A stretch of 64,000 bases of DNA, taken from NCBI RefSeq assembly GCF_001428625.1, contig NZ_LMIE01000032.1, positions 283,620-347,619 of the forward strand. Reading direction: 5' to 3'. The number at the start of each line of letters is the position of its first letter. Within the stretch, counting starts at the first letter, position 1. Shown piece by piece: positions 1-9,200 of the stretch. This DNA comes from Hydrogenophaga sp. Root209 (GTDB lineage Bacteria > Pseudomonadota > Gammaproteobacteria > Burkholderiales > Burkholderiaceae_C). A program made the position numbers and the translations under genes. The notes under the pieces were generated by a model. It made no database searches and was not told the origin of the DNA. It saw only the letters and a program-made list of their open reading frames with translations.

Positions 1-163
1 CCTTGGCCCAGGCCGACCCGGCCAGTTCGGAGGCATCAGCTTCCCGCAAGGCATGTTGCGCGGCTTCGTCGGCCTCTTCCAGATCTTCGTTCGACAACGA
101 CGCACAACCGGTCAGCAGGATGAGCGCCAAGGTAGGCACCCACCGCAGGCACCGCATACGCAT
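1..163 (-). CDS. Lipoprotein N-terminus, partial at left edge
   Basis: The first 54 codons of a gene that continues beyond the window. The start ATG is followed by a short positively charged and hydrophobic stretch ending in a lipobox (LLTGC, Cys20), so it should be an outer-membrane or periplasmic lipoprotein. The mature part seen so far is acidic, alanine-rich and helical, similar in style to the short DUF4398 lipoproteins often found beside envelope genes; that family call is a guess from about 30 residues. It begins 37 bases after the coiled-coil gene on the same strand and is probably the last visible gene of the TonB/porin operon. Confidence 0.6.
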   Translation of the reverse strand, partial: MRMRCLRWVPTLALILLTGCASLSNEDLEEADEAAQHALREADASELAGSAWAK

Positions 164-200
164 CACTGAAGCTGGTGTGCCATGCATGGGCTTGCAGGTC

Positions 201-854
201 TCAGGGGGCGGCGCGGCTGGCGGCCGGCGTCTTGTGCTCGTCGAGCTTGTCGCGGTGTGTCTCCAGCATGTTCTCGATGCCCACGCGACCCATGCCGGTG
301 AAAGGTTCCAGGCGCAAAACGGTGTCCCTGGCGCTGCGGTCGCGGCATTGTTCGATCAGCGAACGGCCCGTGGCGTACAGCTGCGTGTTGCGCCCCTCGC
401 AGGCCGCCACCTGCTCGCGCAGCCCGGCGCCCTGGGTGTCGAGCTGCTGGCCGCGTTGGCGTGCGCTGGCCAGGTCGCGTTCCAACTGCCCGGCCTTGAC
501 GGTGATTTCCTGCAGCTTGCGTTCCTGCTCGGCATTTTTAGCCAGCAGCGCATCCCGTTCGCTGGTCACGGTCTTCAAGTCGCGCTGCAGCCGCTGCCCT
601 CTCGCCGATTCGATTTGCGCACGGCTCTGTGCACCGCCCACTTCTTCAGCCAGTTTGGCGCGCTCCTGTTCTGCTGCGTCGAACTTCTGCTGCAGCGCAC
701 TCAGGTCCTGGGTTGACTTTTGCACCTGCTGCTGGGCGCGGCGCAAAGCCTCGCGCTCGCGGCTGGCCCGTTTGTCTTCCTGCGCCATCGATGGGGAGGT
801 CAGGCCGACCAGGAGCACTGCAAGCAGCGAGGCACGCAGAAAGGTGGGCAACAT
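201..854 (-). CDS. Periplasmic coiled-coil protein
   Basis: A 217-residue protein with a clear signal peptide (cleavage likely after SMA, residue 24), followed by roughly 110 residues of heptad-like charged sequence rich in Glu, Gln, Arg, Ala and Leu that should form a long coiled coil. The C-terminal 70 residues are less repetitive and contain two cysteines. No enzymatic motif is visible. Its start codon overlaps the stop of the ankyrin lipoprotein gene in an ATGA arrangement, so the two are translationally coupled. It may be a periplasmic spacer or scaffold for the TonB-ExbB-porin proteins encoded upstream. That role is inferred from position only. Confidence 0.7.
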   Translation of the reverse strand: MLPTFLRASLLAVLLVGLTSPSMAQEDKRASREREALRRAQQQVQKSTQDLSALQQKFDAAEQERAKLAEEVGGAQSRAQIESARGQRLQRDLKTVTSERDALLAKNAEQERKLQEITVKAGQLERDLASARQRGQQLDTQGAGLREQVAACEGRNTQLYATGRSLIEQCRDRSARDTVLRLEPFTGMGRVGIENMLETHRDKLDEHKTPAASRAAP

Positions 855-1714
855 CAGAAATCCTCCTTGGGATAGGGACGGCTGGCACGCAAAGCCACGC
901 GCGGCCGATCGCCCTGGGCGCCTGCCTGCACAAGCTGTTGGGCCAGCGTTTCGCGTTTGAGCTGGTGAGCCCAGTACAAGGGCGTGAGGCCATCGGCATC
1001 GGGCTGGTTCGGATCCAGGCCGTGGCCCAACAACACGGTCATCACCTGGGGCAGGTTGTCGTTGATGGTCACCTGCAACAGCCCCGCGCCGGTGCGGTCT
1101 TTCACCTGCGTGTTGGCGCCCGCCTTGAGCAGCAGGCGGACCACCTCGGAGTGGTTGAGCTTGGCCGCGTTCATCAGGGGCGTGTGTTCGTTCAGTCCGC
1201 GCGCGTCCACCTGCGCACCGGATCGCAGCAGCAGCCGCACCATGTGCGTGTGGCCTCGCAGCGCTGCTTGACCCAGCGGCGTGAGCGGTCCACCGCGTCC
1301 GTCCACATCGGCGCCCGCGCGGAGCAGCGCGCGCGCGGTCTCCACATCACCTTCACGCGCGGCCAGCAACAGGGCCGTGTTGCCCCATTCGTCCACCGCA
1401 TTCACCTGCGCGCCGTCCTTGATGAGCTGGCGCAGGGCCACCACATCGGCGCGGCCCGCCGCTCGGATCAGTTGCTGGTCGAGCCCGCTGGCAAGACGAA
1501 CCACCGGGTCGCTCGCGCTGGCCACCACCGCCTGGCGCTCGCGCTCCGAAGCGTGAAAGCGCACGCTGTCTTCGGGCATGAGACCCCCCTGCTCGATGCG
1601 GTCTCGCAGCGCGAGCTGCTCGGCCCCGTGCCGCGCGCAGCCCACCAGAGCGATGCACACCGCGCCGACAAGCCATGCCCGCCCGACGTGGGTCACCAGG
1701 TCAGAACTTCGCAT
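854..1714 (-). CDS. Ankyrin-repeat lipoprotein
   Basis: A 286-residue protein with a lipobox (LVGC, Cys26) after a hydrophobic segment, so it is probably lipid-anchored in the envelope. From about residue 75 to 270 it consists of ankyrin repeats with typical TALLLAA and VRLLL signatures. This is a protein-binding solenoid with no catalytic function expected. Its start lies 14 bases inside the end of the porin gene and its stop overlaps the next start (ATGA), so it belongs to the operon headed by the DUF2341-ExbB gene. Periplasmic ankyrin proteins are uncommon compared with cytoplasmic ones. The partner is unknown; the porin or TonB is a plausible candidate from context. Confidence 0.8.
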   Translation of the reverse strand: MRSSDLVTHVGRAWLVGAVCIALVGCARHGAEQLALRDRIEQGGLMPEDSVRFHASERERQAVVASASDPVVRLASGLDQQLIRAAGRADVVALRQLIKDGAQVNAVDEWGNTALLLAAREGDVETARALLRAGADVDGRGGPLTPLGQAALRGHTHMVRLLLRSGAQVDARGLNEHTPLMNAAKLNHSEVVRLLLKAGANTQVKDRTGAGLLQVTINDNLPQVMTVLLGHGLDPNQPDADGLTPLYWAHQLKRETLAQQLVQAGAQGDRPRVALRASRPYPKEDF

Positions 1715-3260
1715 TGAGGTACACCTGCATGGTGTTGATCGACAACGGCAGACCCCTGATCTCGCGGCTGGAGAGCCAGCGTGCGTTGATCCAGGTGTTG
1801 CGGCTCAGACCGTATTGCGCGCCCACGATGAAGCCCTTGTTGTTGGTGCCGCCCAGGTGGAAGTCGGAATCGTTGAAGGCGTCCAGCGTGGCATCGGCTT
1901 CCAGGTAGCGGTAGGCCAGCGAGAGCTGCCAGTCGTTCTTGAGCAGCATGGCGGGCATGCCCACCGCGACACGCACCATGTAGCCGGTGGTCTGCGGCGT
2001 CACGTTCAGACCGGAGCGCGCGAGCGCCTTGCTGCTGCTGAAGCCGATGTTGCGCACATAGTCGCCACTGACGATCAGGTGAACCGGGTTGTAGAGGTTG
2101 AAGTCCACCGCGCCGGTGAGGTTGAGCACCTGGTAGTCGGCAGCCAGGCCGTACAGATTGGTGTTGGGATTGCCGTCGTTGTCGATGTTGAAGAGCGTGT
2201 TGCCCTTCTGCCGGTAGTCGGGCGCGGTCTCGTTGGTGGTGGTGCTGTTGAAGGCATTGCGCACTCCGCTGATGTTGCGGTAGTCGTACACGCCCAGCCC
2301 CACCTTGGCCCGCAGGTCGTTGCTGGGCACCCATTCCACACCGCCCTGCGCGCCGATCAGCCACTTGCTCTTGGCCTCGTTGCTGAGCGAGCGCTGCACC
2401 TCCTGCAACGGGAACACCCCGAGTGTGGCAAATGGCCGCCAGACCCGGGCCGCCGCCGTGGGGTCTTCGTACTGCAGAGCCAGTCCGTCGAAGTTCAGAT
2501 CGTCGTCCCACACCAGGTCGGTGCTGAAGAACGGGTTTGGAATGCGCCCGGCCGTGGTGGTCAGCCACGGCAGGAAGTCCTGTGAGCGGCCTTTGAGGAA
2601 AGCGCGGTCGAGCGAGAAGTTGGACTTGTTGTTGAAGTTGCCCAGTGTCTGGTTGGTCGACACCGGTTCGAACTGGCTGCCGGTGGCCAGGCGCAAGCCG
2701 GCCGTGATGTCGGGGGTGACTCGCGCGGTGAAGCCAAAGCGGGCACGCAGGCGGGCACGGTCGCGGTCTTCGAGGGTGTTGTCGATGTCCTGGCCCTGCA
2801 CCTGGAAGAACACCTCGGGCGCATTGGATTCGGAGAACATGTCGCGCTGCAGACCCAGCCGCAGGTCGCCCTCGAACTTGAAGCGGTCCACCCACTCGGG
2901 CACCGCGTTCACGTCGCCCCAGCGCTCGGCCTTGGCCTGGGCCACCACCTCTTCGCGCACCTCGTCGGCGATCTGCTTGCGCACGGACTCCGGCACGAAT
3001 TGCACGCGCACGGTGGACTGCTCGGTCTTCTTGGCCTCGGCCACCGACGCCTTGGCCTTGGCCTCGGCTTGTTTGACCAGCGCATCGGCCTTGTCGGCCG
3101 GCAACACGCCTTGCTGCACCAGCGCCTGAATAAGGTTGATCGTGGTCTGCTTGAGCGTCTCGAGGTCCTCTCGCTCGTCGGCCTGGGCTGCACCGAGGCC
3201 AACGGTGATCAGGGCCGCCAGGGTCACTTGGCGCATGGCGTGGTGCAAGGGTCGTTTCAT
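1701..3260 (-). CDS. Putative outer-membrane porin
   Basis: 519 residues starting at MKRPLHHAM. It has a signal peptide (cleavage likely after AQA, residue 27), a short alanine/lysine-rich coiled coil (about residues 30-85), and then a long region of alternating strands ending in NAKF with the terminal Phe typical of beta-barrel proteins. It resembles the putative porin family (PF16930-like) found beside TonB systems. The reading frame is open further upstream, but the ATG at 3260 is the first start followed by a signal peptide, and the sequence before it is low-complexity Arg/Thr/His. It is 50 bases downstream of tonB, which suggests a TonB-linked or co-regulated outer-membrane channel. The substrate is unknown. 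Confidence 0.8.
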   Translation of the reverse strand: MKRPLHHAMRQVTLAALITVGLGAAQADEREDLETLKQTTINLIQALVQQGVLPADKADALVKQAEAKAKASVAEAKKTEQSTVRVQFVPESVRKQIADEVREEVVAQAKAERWGDVNAVPEWVDRFKFEGDLRLGLQRDMFSESNAPEVFFQVQGQDIDNTLEDRDRARLRARFGFTARVTPDITAGLRLATGSQFEPVSTNQTLGNFNNKSNFSLDRAFLKGRSQDFLPWLTTTAGRIPNPFFSTDLVWDDDLNFDGLALQYEDPTAAARVWRPFATLGVFPLQEVQRSLSNEAKSKWLIGAQGGVEWVPSNDLRAKVGLGVYDYRNISGVRNAFNSTTTNETAPDYRQKGNTLFNIDNDGNPNTNLYGLAADYQVLNLTGAVDFNLYNPVHLIVSGDYVRNIGFSSSKALARSGLNVTPQTTGYMVRVAVGMPAMLLKNDWQLSLAYRYLEADATLDAFNDSDFHLGGTNNKGFIVGAQYGLSRNTWINARWLSSREIRGLPLSINTMQVYLNAKF

Positions 3261-3310
3261 GGGATGTCTCGCAAGGGGCGGTGTTTGAATGGAACTCAGG
3301 ACCGCGTGTG

Positions 3311-3988
3311 TCAGGAGCGGGTGGAGATGCGCAGTCGAATCGGTTGTGGCATGTCGCCCGGTGCGCCCTCGCGCACGGGTGGGAGGTTGCGCAGGGCCAG
3401 GCGCAGCGCCTCGTCGAGTTCGGGTTTGTCGCTGGTGCCCACCAGCTCGACCCGGGTGACCACACCGCTGTTGTTGACCCACACGTTGACCACGCGCTGG
3501 TAGTCGGCGGCTTCGCGCAGCTTCTTGTCGCGCTGCACGGCGTCGGTGATGCGGTCCTTCACCAGCGCGCCGTACCAGGCGAAGCGGTTGCCACCACCGC
3601 CTCCACCGCTACCGATCAGGTCGCCACCACCCGGTTTGCCCACCAGGCCGAAGTTGTCACCACCACCGCTGCCGGCGGCATCCACGCCCAGGTTCGGGCC
3701 TGGCGGTGGCGCCTCTGAAGGCTGGTCGGGTGCGGCTTCCGGCTTGGGCACGTCGATCTTTTCCTGCTTCTGCTCGGGTGGGGGCGGAGGCGGTGGTGTC
3801 TTGGGCGGGGGTGGCGGAGGCGGCGGCTTGAGCAGCGAGATCTCCTGCACCGTGCGCTTCTTCGTGGGCTCGGTGGGTTTGGACATGACGCCATAGAGCC
3901 ACACAGCGCCTGCGATCAACAGGGCCACCAGCAGCACCAGCGCCACTGCGCGGCCATGGCGCCGCAGGAACGAATCGTCCGGTTTCAC
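3311..3988 (-). CDS. tonB: Energy transducer TonB
   Basis: 225 residues: an N-terminal membrane segment (about 14-34), a proline-rich stalk with runs of 7-8 prolines (about 53-95), a glycine-rich linker, and a C-terminal TonB-like domain (about 140-225) with the VNVWVNNSGVVTRVEL strand pattern. It couples the ExbB/ExbD proton channel to an outer-membrane receptor. The start is a GTG whose last two bases form part of the stop of exbD (GTGA), so the genes are translationally coupled. The glycine-rich linker between stalk and C-domain is unusually long. No TonB-dependent receptor is encoded in the window; the neighbouring porin is the only outer-membrane channel candidate. Confidence 0.9.
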   Translation of the reverse strand: MKPDDSFLRRHGRAVALVLLVALLIAGAVWLYGVMSKPTEPTKKRTVQEISLLKPPPPPPPPKTPPPPPPPEQKQEKIDVPKPEAAPDQPSEAPPPGPNLGVDAAGSGGGDNFGLVGKPGGGDLIGSGGGGGGNRFAWYGALVKDRITDAVQRDKKLREAADYQRVVNVWVNNSGVVTRVELVGTSDKPELDEALRLALRNLPPVREGAPGDMPQPIRLRISTRS

Positions 3989-4395
3989 TTGACGAGTCGC
4001 TGTGTTACGAGGCCGATCTGGTTGAGTTCGAGTCGCCCCAACAGGTCGAGCACTTCAACCACCTTCTCGTATTGCACGGCAGAGTCGCCCTTGACCACGA
4101 TCGGGAACTCGGGCGTGCCCGCCTTGAACTGCAGCAGGCGCGCCTCCAGGTCGGCCAGTGTGGCCATCGGGTAGGCGTCGAGGTACAGCGCACCGGTCTC
4201 GGTGATGGTGATGGCGCGCGTGGCCGGCTTGGCCAGGCTGGGGGTGTCGCTGGCCCTGGGCAGGTTCACCTTGATGCCCTGCACCGAGGCTGTCGTCATG
4301 AGAATGAAAATGACCAACAGCACATACGACAGGTCCAACATCGGGGTGATGTTGATGTCGTCGTAGATCGCGCCGTCTTCCTGGGCTTTGGACAT
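3985..4395 (-). CDS. exbD: Biopolymer transport protein ExbD
   Basis: 136 residues with the ExbD/TolR architecture: a short cytoplasmic N-terminus, the motif INITPMLDLSYVLLVIFILM whose membrane Asp is the proton-carrying residue of the family, and a periplasmic C-domain. It would form the proton channel with the ExbB domain of the gene just upstream (11 bases away). Its stop codon overlaps the GTG start of tonB. Length and motif are normal for the family. Confidence 0.93.
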   Translation of the reverse strand: MSKAQEDGAIYDDINITPMLDLSYVLLVIFILMTTASVQGIKVNLPRASDTPSLAKPATRAITITETGALYLDAYPMATLADLEARLLQFKAGTPEFPIVVKGDSAVQYEKVVEVLDLLGRLELNQIGLVTQRLVK

Positions 4396-4406
4396 GTTCG
4401 TGTTCC

Positions 4407-6149
4407 TCAGTCGCCGTAGGTTTCGGCCATCTTGGTCACGAACTCGTCCACGAACACGTTCATGTCGTTGGAGATCGACTTGATGCGCGTCTGCAGGTAG
4501 TTGTAGCCAAACAGCGCGGGGATCGCCACGCCCAGGCCGGCCACCGTGGCCACCAGCGCGGCGGCAATGCCGGGCGCAATCGCGTTCACGTTCACGTCAC
4601 CCGCCGCGGCAATGGCGGCGAAGGTGATCATCACGCCCACCACCGTGCCCAGCAGGCCCAGGAACGGGCCACCCGAGATGGCGATGGTGAGCATCACCAT
4701 GCCCTTGTCCAGACGCTGGCGTTCGCGCGTGAGCTGCGCGTCCAGGCTGGAGCGCACGGCGAGCATGGCGCGCTCGCCCACCGAAGGTGCCACCACGCCG
4801 TCGTGTTCCACGGTGGCGCCCGGTGAACCGTCGGCATGAAAGCGCGACTTGAGTTCGCGCGCGCCGACCTGGAAGATGCGGTGCAGCGGCGAGTCCTTGT
4901 ACTGATCGCCCTGCGAGGCCAGTTGATCGAGCTGGCTGGCGTGCAGGGACGGACCCCCTTCGAGCGTGCGCAGGCGGGTGGCGAGTTGGTCAAAGGCCTC
5001 GGTGAAGCGGGGATTGCTGCGGTCCTGGCGCGTCAGCAGCACCGCCTTGGCCCACATGATGTAGATCGCGATGAAGAACATGAACACGCAGATCACCACC
5101 ACCACCCAGCCGTCAACGGTGAGGTTGTTCATGGTGGCCATGAAGTAACCGGTCTGTGCGCCCTGCTCGGTGGTCTCTTCCTCACCCATGCGCACCAACT
5201 TGCCCGCCTGGCCCTGGCTGTCGGCCTGCGCGGCGATCCACGCCTCGGGGCGCTGTTCGGTGGAGATCTGCACCTCGTCGATCTCGCCCACCAGCCCCGC
5301 GCCCACGCGCAGCGCACCTGCGGGTGCAAACGCCGTGGCCACGTTGGCCACCGGTTTGCCATCGAGGTACAGCACGGCATTGGTTCCGGAGCTCACGGCC
5401 ACATGGCGCCAGGCATTGAGCGCCAGTGGCGCCCCACCCTGGGCCACCGTGCCGCCTGCGCTCAGCTCCGGCACACCGCCCCGGAGCGACAGCGTCAGGC
5501 CGCCAAACGCCAGCAACTCGCCGTCGGCCCGCTCCGGCTTGATCCAGGCCGAAAACGTGAAGCCGGTGGCCGCCTGCAACGTGGCGTCGCCGACCTGCAA
5601 ACCCCCGTCGGCGTTGAGCCGTGCCGATCCACCGATGAGCCCGCTGGGCACGAAGGTGGCGGTGCCACCCGACATGTGATGGCCCGCGGCGGTGATGTCT
5701 TGCGGCAGGCCGGTGGTGTCGCTGAGGTGGTACACGGCCCACTGCGCGGCGTCGTACAGGCCCGATGCCGGCACGGGTTGCGCTGATTCGTTGCCGTAGT
5801 ACAGCCACACGTGCTGCACGGCGCTGCTCCCGGCCACGCGCGGCACCTGCACCCACACGAAGGCCAGTTCATTCGTGCTGTCGAAGCGCTCGATGTGGTG
5901 CGCGAGCACCGTCTTGTCGTCCTCGGCCACGAAACGCAGGTCGGAGCCGTTCTCGTTGGCGGCGAGGAAGTCGAAGTTGCCGGTGGACAGGCGCACCAGC
6001 ACCGGCACACCCGTGGCCTCGGCCGTGATGCCGGCGGCCTGCGTGTCCAGCGTGATCTTCTTGCGGATCGTCCAGCCCTCGTCCCACCAGGCGTGGGCAG
6101 AGAGCGGCAACATCAACACGCAGAGGGCGAGAGCAAAAAAGCGTTTCAT
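4407..6149 (-). CDS. DUF2341-LamG-ExbB fusion protein
   Basis: 580 residues combining two modules. After a signal peptide (AHA|WWDEGW, about residue 20) comes a DUF2341-type beta domain (to about 140) and then a LamG/concanavalin-like domain (about 150-310) of the kind that binds carbohydrate or other ligands. A membrane helix at about 345-370 leads into a MotA/TolQ/ExbB domain whose last 100 residues contain the conserved GPFLGLLGTVVGVMITF and ALVATVAGLGVAIPALFGYN segments. The predicted topology puts the lectin-like module in the periplasm, directly fused to the proton channel. It heads the operon exbB-exbD-tonB-porin. There is no good Shine-Dalgarno sequence before the ATG. A near-palindromic candidate operator lies about 100 bases upstream. 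Confidence 0.88.
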   Translation of the reverse strand: MKRFFALALCVLMLPLSAHAWWDEGWTIRKKITLDTQAAGITAEATGVPVLVRLSTGNFDFLAANENGSDLRFVAEDDKTVLAHHIERFDSTNELAFVWVQVPRVAGSSAVQHVWLYYGNESAQPVPASGLYDAAQWAVYHLSDTTGLPQDITAAGHHMSGGTATFVPSGLIGGSARLNADGGLQVGDATLQAATGFTFSAWIKPERADGELLAFGGLTLSLRGGVPELSAGGTVAQGGAPLALNAWRHVAVSSGTNAVLYLDGKPVANVATAFAPAGALRVGAGLVGEIDEVQISTEQRPEAWIAAQADSQGQAGKLVRMGEEETTEQGAQTGYFMATMNNLTVDGWVVVVICVFMFFIAIYIMWAKAVLLTRQDRSNPRFTEAFDQLATRLRTLEGGPSLHASQLDQLASQGDQYKDSPLHRIFQVGARELKSRFHADGSPGATVEHDGVVAPSVGERAMLAVRSSLDAQLTRERQRLDKGMVMLTIAISGGPFLGLLGTVVGVMITFAAIAAAGDVNVNAIAPGIAAALVATVAGLGVAIPALFGYNYLQTRIKSISNDMNVFVDEFVTKMAETYGD

Positions 6150-6242
6150 GGGAAGACAGAAAAGATGGCGTGCAGCCCGCGGCGCGGGACATGCACGAAA
6201 GGTACGAAGGAACGATGGCGGTGGCGTTACAAAGGTGGGAAG

Positions 6243-6260
6243 ACCATCCGTTCGGACTAC
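6243..6260. promoter_or_regulatory. Candidate operator, site A
   Basis: Contains the exact 10-base core TCCGTTCGGA (6247-6256; TCCGAACGGA on the minus strand) with the right arm CGGACTAC. It overlaps the stop codon of the giant exoprotein gene and lies about 100 bases upstream of the DUF2341-ExbB start. The same core is found upstream of the secretion operon (site C) and the nuclease operon (site D), with close variants at sites B and E. Confidence 0.55.
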
Positions 6261-9200
6261 TCGCCAAAGCCCAGCACGTCGACCCGCACCACCGATGGGC
6301 GCAGGGCCGAAGCCATCTCTTGCGCCGCCTTGGCCGATTCGGCCGCCGCCTGGTTGAGCGACTCGACCACCTTGCCGGTGTCGTCACCACCCGAGGTGGC
6401 GCCCGACGATGCTGCCGAGACCGCGCTGGTGTCGGCCACCGGCGTGCCGGCGCTGGAGCCTGAAACAGAGATGTTGTCGGCGCCCAGCACCACCAATGCG
6501 GCGATGTTGAGGTTGCCGGCCCGGATGCCGGCGTCGCCCGCGTTGACTGTGCCTTTGGGCGCGATCAGGTCGACGTCGCCGGCGATGATCCCGTTGGTGG
6601 ACAGTGCCCCGATGCCCGAGCCTGCCGCAGCGGCCTGGATCTCCTGGGTCACATTGCCATCGCTGTCGGTCTTGATCACCGGGGGCGGCACCGCCGTCGC
6701 CGTCTTCTTGCCCTTGCCGGCATCGATGTCGCCCTCGCTCGACCAGATCAGGACATCACCACCGGCGGCGGTCAGCACACGCGACTGGTTCACCAGCACA
6801 TCGTCCCTCGCCAACATGCGGATGTCACCGGCCCCCACGGTGATGATGCCCAGCGGGCCGCTGTCCTTGCCGCTGCCCAGCGGCGTGACCAGTGCCTCTG
6901 GTGTGTTGCTCAAGCCCACCACCACCCCGCCGCCGGGCACCAGCAGTTCGATGTCGCCGCCCTGCTCTGTCTTGATCCGGCTGGCGAACACATCGATCGT
7001 GCCCCGGTAGGCACCCGTGGCCAGCGAGTTCCCCATGCCCGGAAACACCGTTTCCAGCGCCAGGTAGGCACGCGAGAAATCACCCGCAAACGGGCTGTCC
7101 GCGTTGTTCGAATCGCGACCGGTTTTCAGAACCCCGGTGAACAGCATCTCGCGCACCCGTGCGCGCTGGGTGTCCAGGTCCGAGGCGGCGACCTGTTGCA
7201 CCCGCTGCAGGGCCTGTTCACGCGGCAGTGTGTTGTCGCCCGTCAGCCAGCGCGCCAGCCACAGCGTCTCTTCGCTGAACACCCCGTCGGCCAGTTCGTT
7301 GGCGAGCCGGTTCACGGCTCCTGCAGAGTCCAGGCCTGCGGCGCCCACACCCGCTGCCAGATGCAGGTCTGCACCACCATCGGGCAACGCGGGGTTGTCC
7401 AGCGTGCCCCGGCTGAGCACACCGGCGGAAGCGCCGAGGTCAATGTCATGCCCCGCCGTCATTTCAAGTCGGCCGGGACCTGACACCGCCACGTAACTGT
7501 TGCTCGAACGGATCGGACTCAGGGCAATATCGTTTCCGGCCTCCACCACGCTGACGTCGCTGGCCGACACATGCTGGACGTCCATCGGCAGGTTGAGAAT
7601 GTCATCGCCAGCACGAACACCCACCCGCTTGGCCGACTTGAGCACCTGGTTGTTGCCGAGGATCGACCCGTTCACGGCATACAGCTGCACCGGATCGGCA
7701 TCGTTGGCGTGCACCGGCACCGCCGCATGTGCCTGCGTCGATCTGGCGCTGTATGCGTAGCTGAAAACACCCGAGGCCCGGGCATCCGAGCCGGGGTTCA
7801 CCGCATCGGGCAGGGAAGCGGTGTCCGACAGCGTGATCCTGGCCGGCACATTCAGGTTCTCGCTGGCCAGCAGCTCCAGCTTGCCCTGTGCTGCCGGGCT
7901 GAGCAGCGCGCTGGACAACAGCGACACATCCCCAGACATTGCAATGGCGGACAGGGAAGGCGGCAGCACCGTCAAGAGCACGTCGTCCGCGTAGGCGCCC
8001 AATGCCAGGTTCACCGGAGACTTGTAAGCGTTGGCCAGCGACTGCGCCTGCGCGGTGCTGCCGACGCCACCACCAAAGAGCCGAACGTTCCCGGTCGCAC
8101 TCAGCAGCGATGCTGAACTGTCTTCGGCGTAAGTGGAAAACACGCTCCACTGCGCGTTCGCTGCCTGAGTCGTTCCGATGTTGAATCCCGCCGTGGACGA
8201 TTGCACCACCAGGTGCGGGTTGATGATGGCGTGCACATCCACATCGCCCAGCGCAGTGGCGGTCACCGCCCCGTCGCCCACCGCCAGGATGGTGTGCACG
8301 GGTCGGCTTGAGACCGAGTAGCCGCTGCGAATGCTGCCACCTGCCTTCAGGTTCACATCTCCCAGATCGGCGTAGTACTGACCGCTCAGCACATCGCCGC
8401 CGGCCGTCACGTTCACATCGCCACCGCCCGTGCGCACGGCCGCCGAGGCATCGGCCACCGATGAGGTGGTGTACCCCTGCGTGGCGGCGGACGCCGACAG
8501 GTTGGACACCTTGCCCCCCGCGGTGATGTTGACATTGCCTCCGCCCAAGGTAGCCACACCCTGCTCGAATTTGTCGAAACGCACCCACCAGGCGGGCTGC
8601 GCATTCGCTACATAGCTCACGCCATCGGCGCCCAGCTTGCCCTGACGGAACAGCCAGTTGCTGTACAGCTGGGCTGAAGCAACGCCCAGCACATCGCGCT
8701 GCGCCGACATCACGATGTCGCCGCCACCCTGGCTGAACTGGGCGAGGGCTGGCACGGCAAAGCCCGCCGCTGGCGTGTACCGGGTGCCTGCGGTGTAGAC
8801 AGCCGAAGCGTTGGACTTGAGCACGATGTCCTGTCCGGCCGCCATGCGGATATCGCCAGAACCCGTGCGAATGAGCTTGGCCGCGGCCAGCGTCAGGTCG
8901 CCCGCCCCCGCCCGGGTGTTCATCACGTCCGCCGAATTGCCATCGGCACCGGCCACCAGGTTGAACGACCAGGCCTTGCCGCCCCTGACCGTCGCGTCCT
9001 GCAACGCGGCGGGGTTGGCGCCGTCCAGCTTTGTCGCTGTGGAAAAGCCGTCCGACAGGTTGTTGTTGATGTTCAGGTTGCCGCCGGCGCGCAGCGTCAG
9101 CACGCCGGCCTCGCCGCCCGCAGCGGCGTCCTGAAAGTTCCAGTCGGCGCCCAGCGTCATGGCGTCCGCAGAACGGACCTCCACCCCCGAGACAATATGG

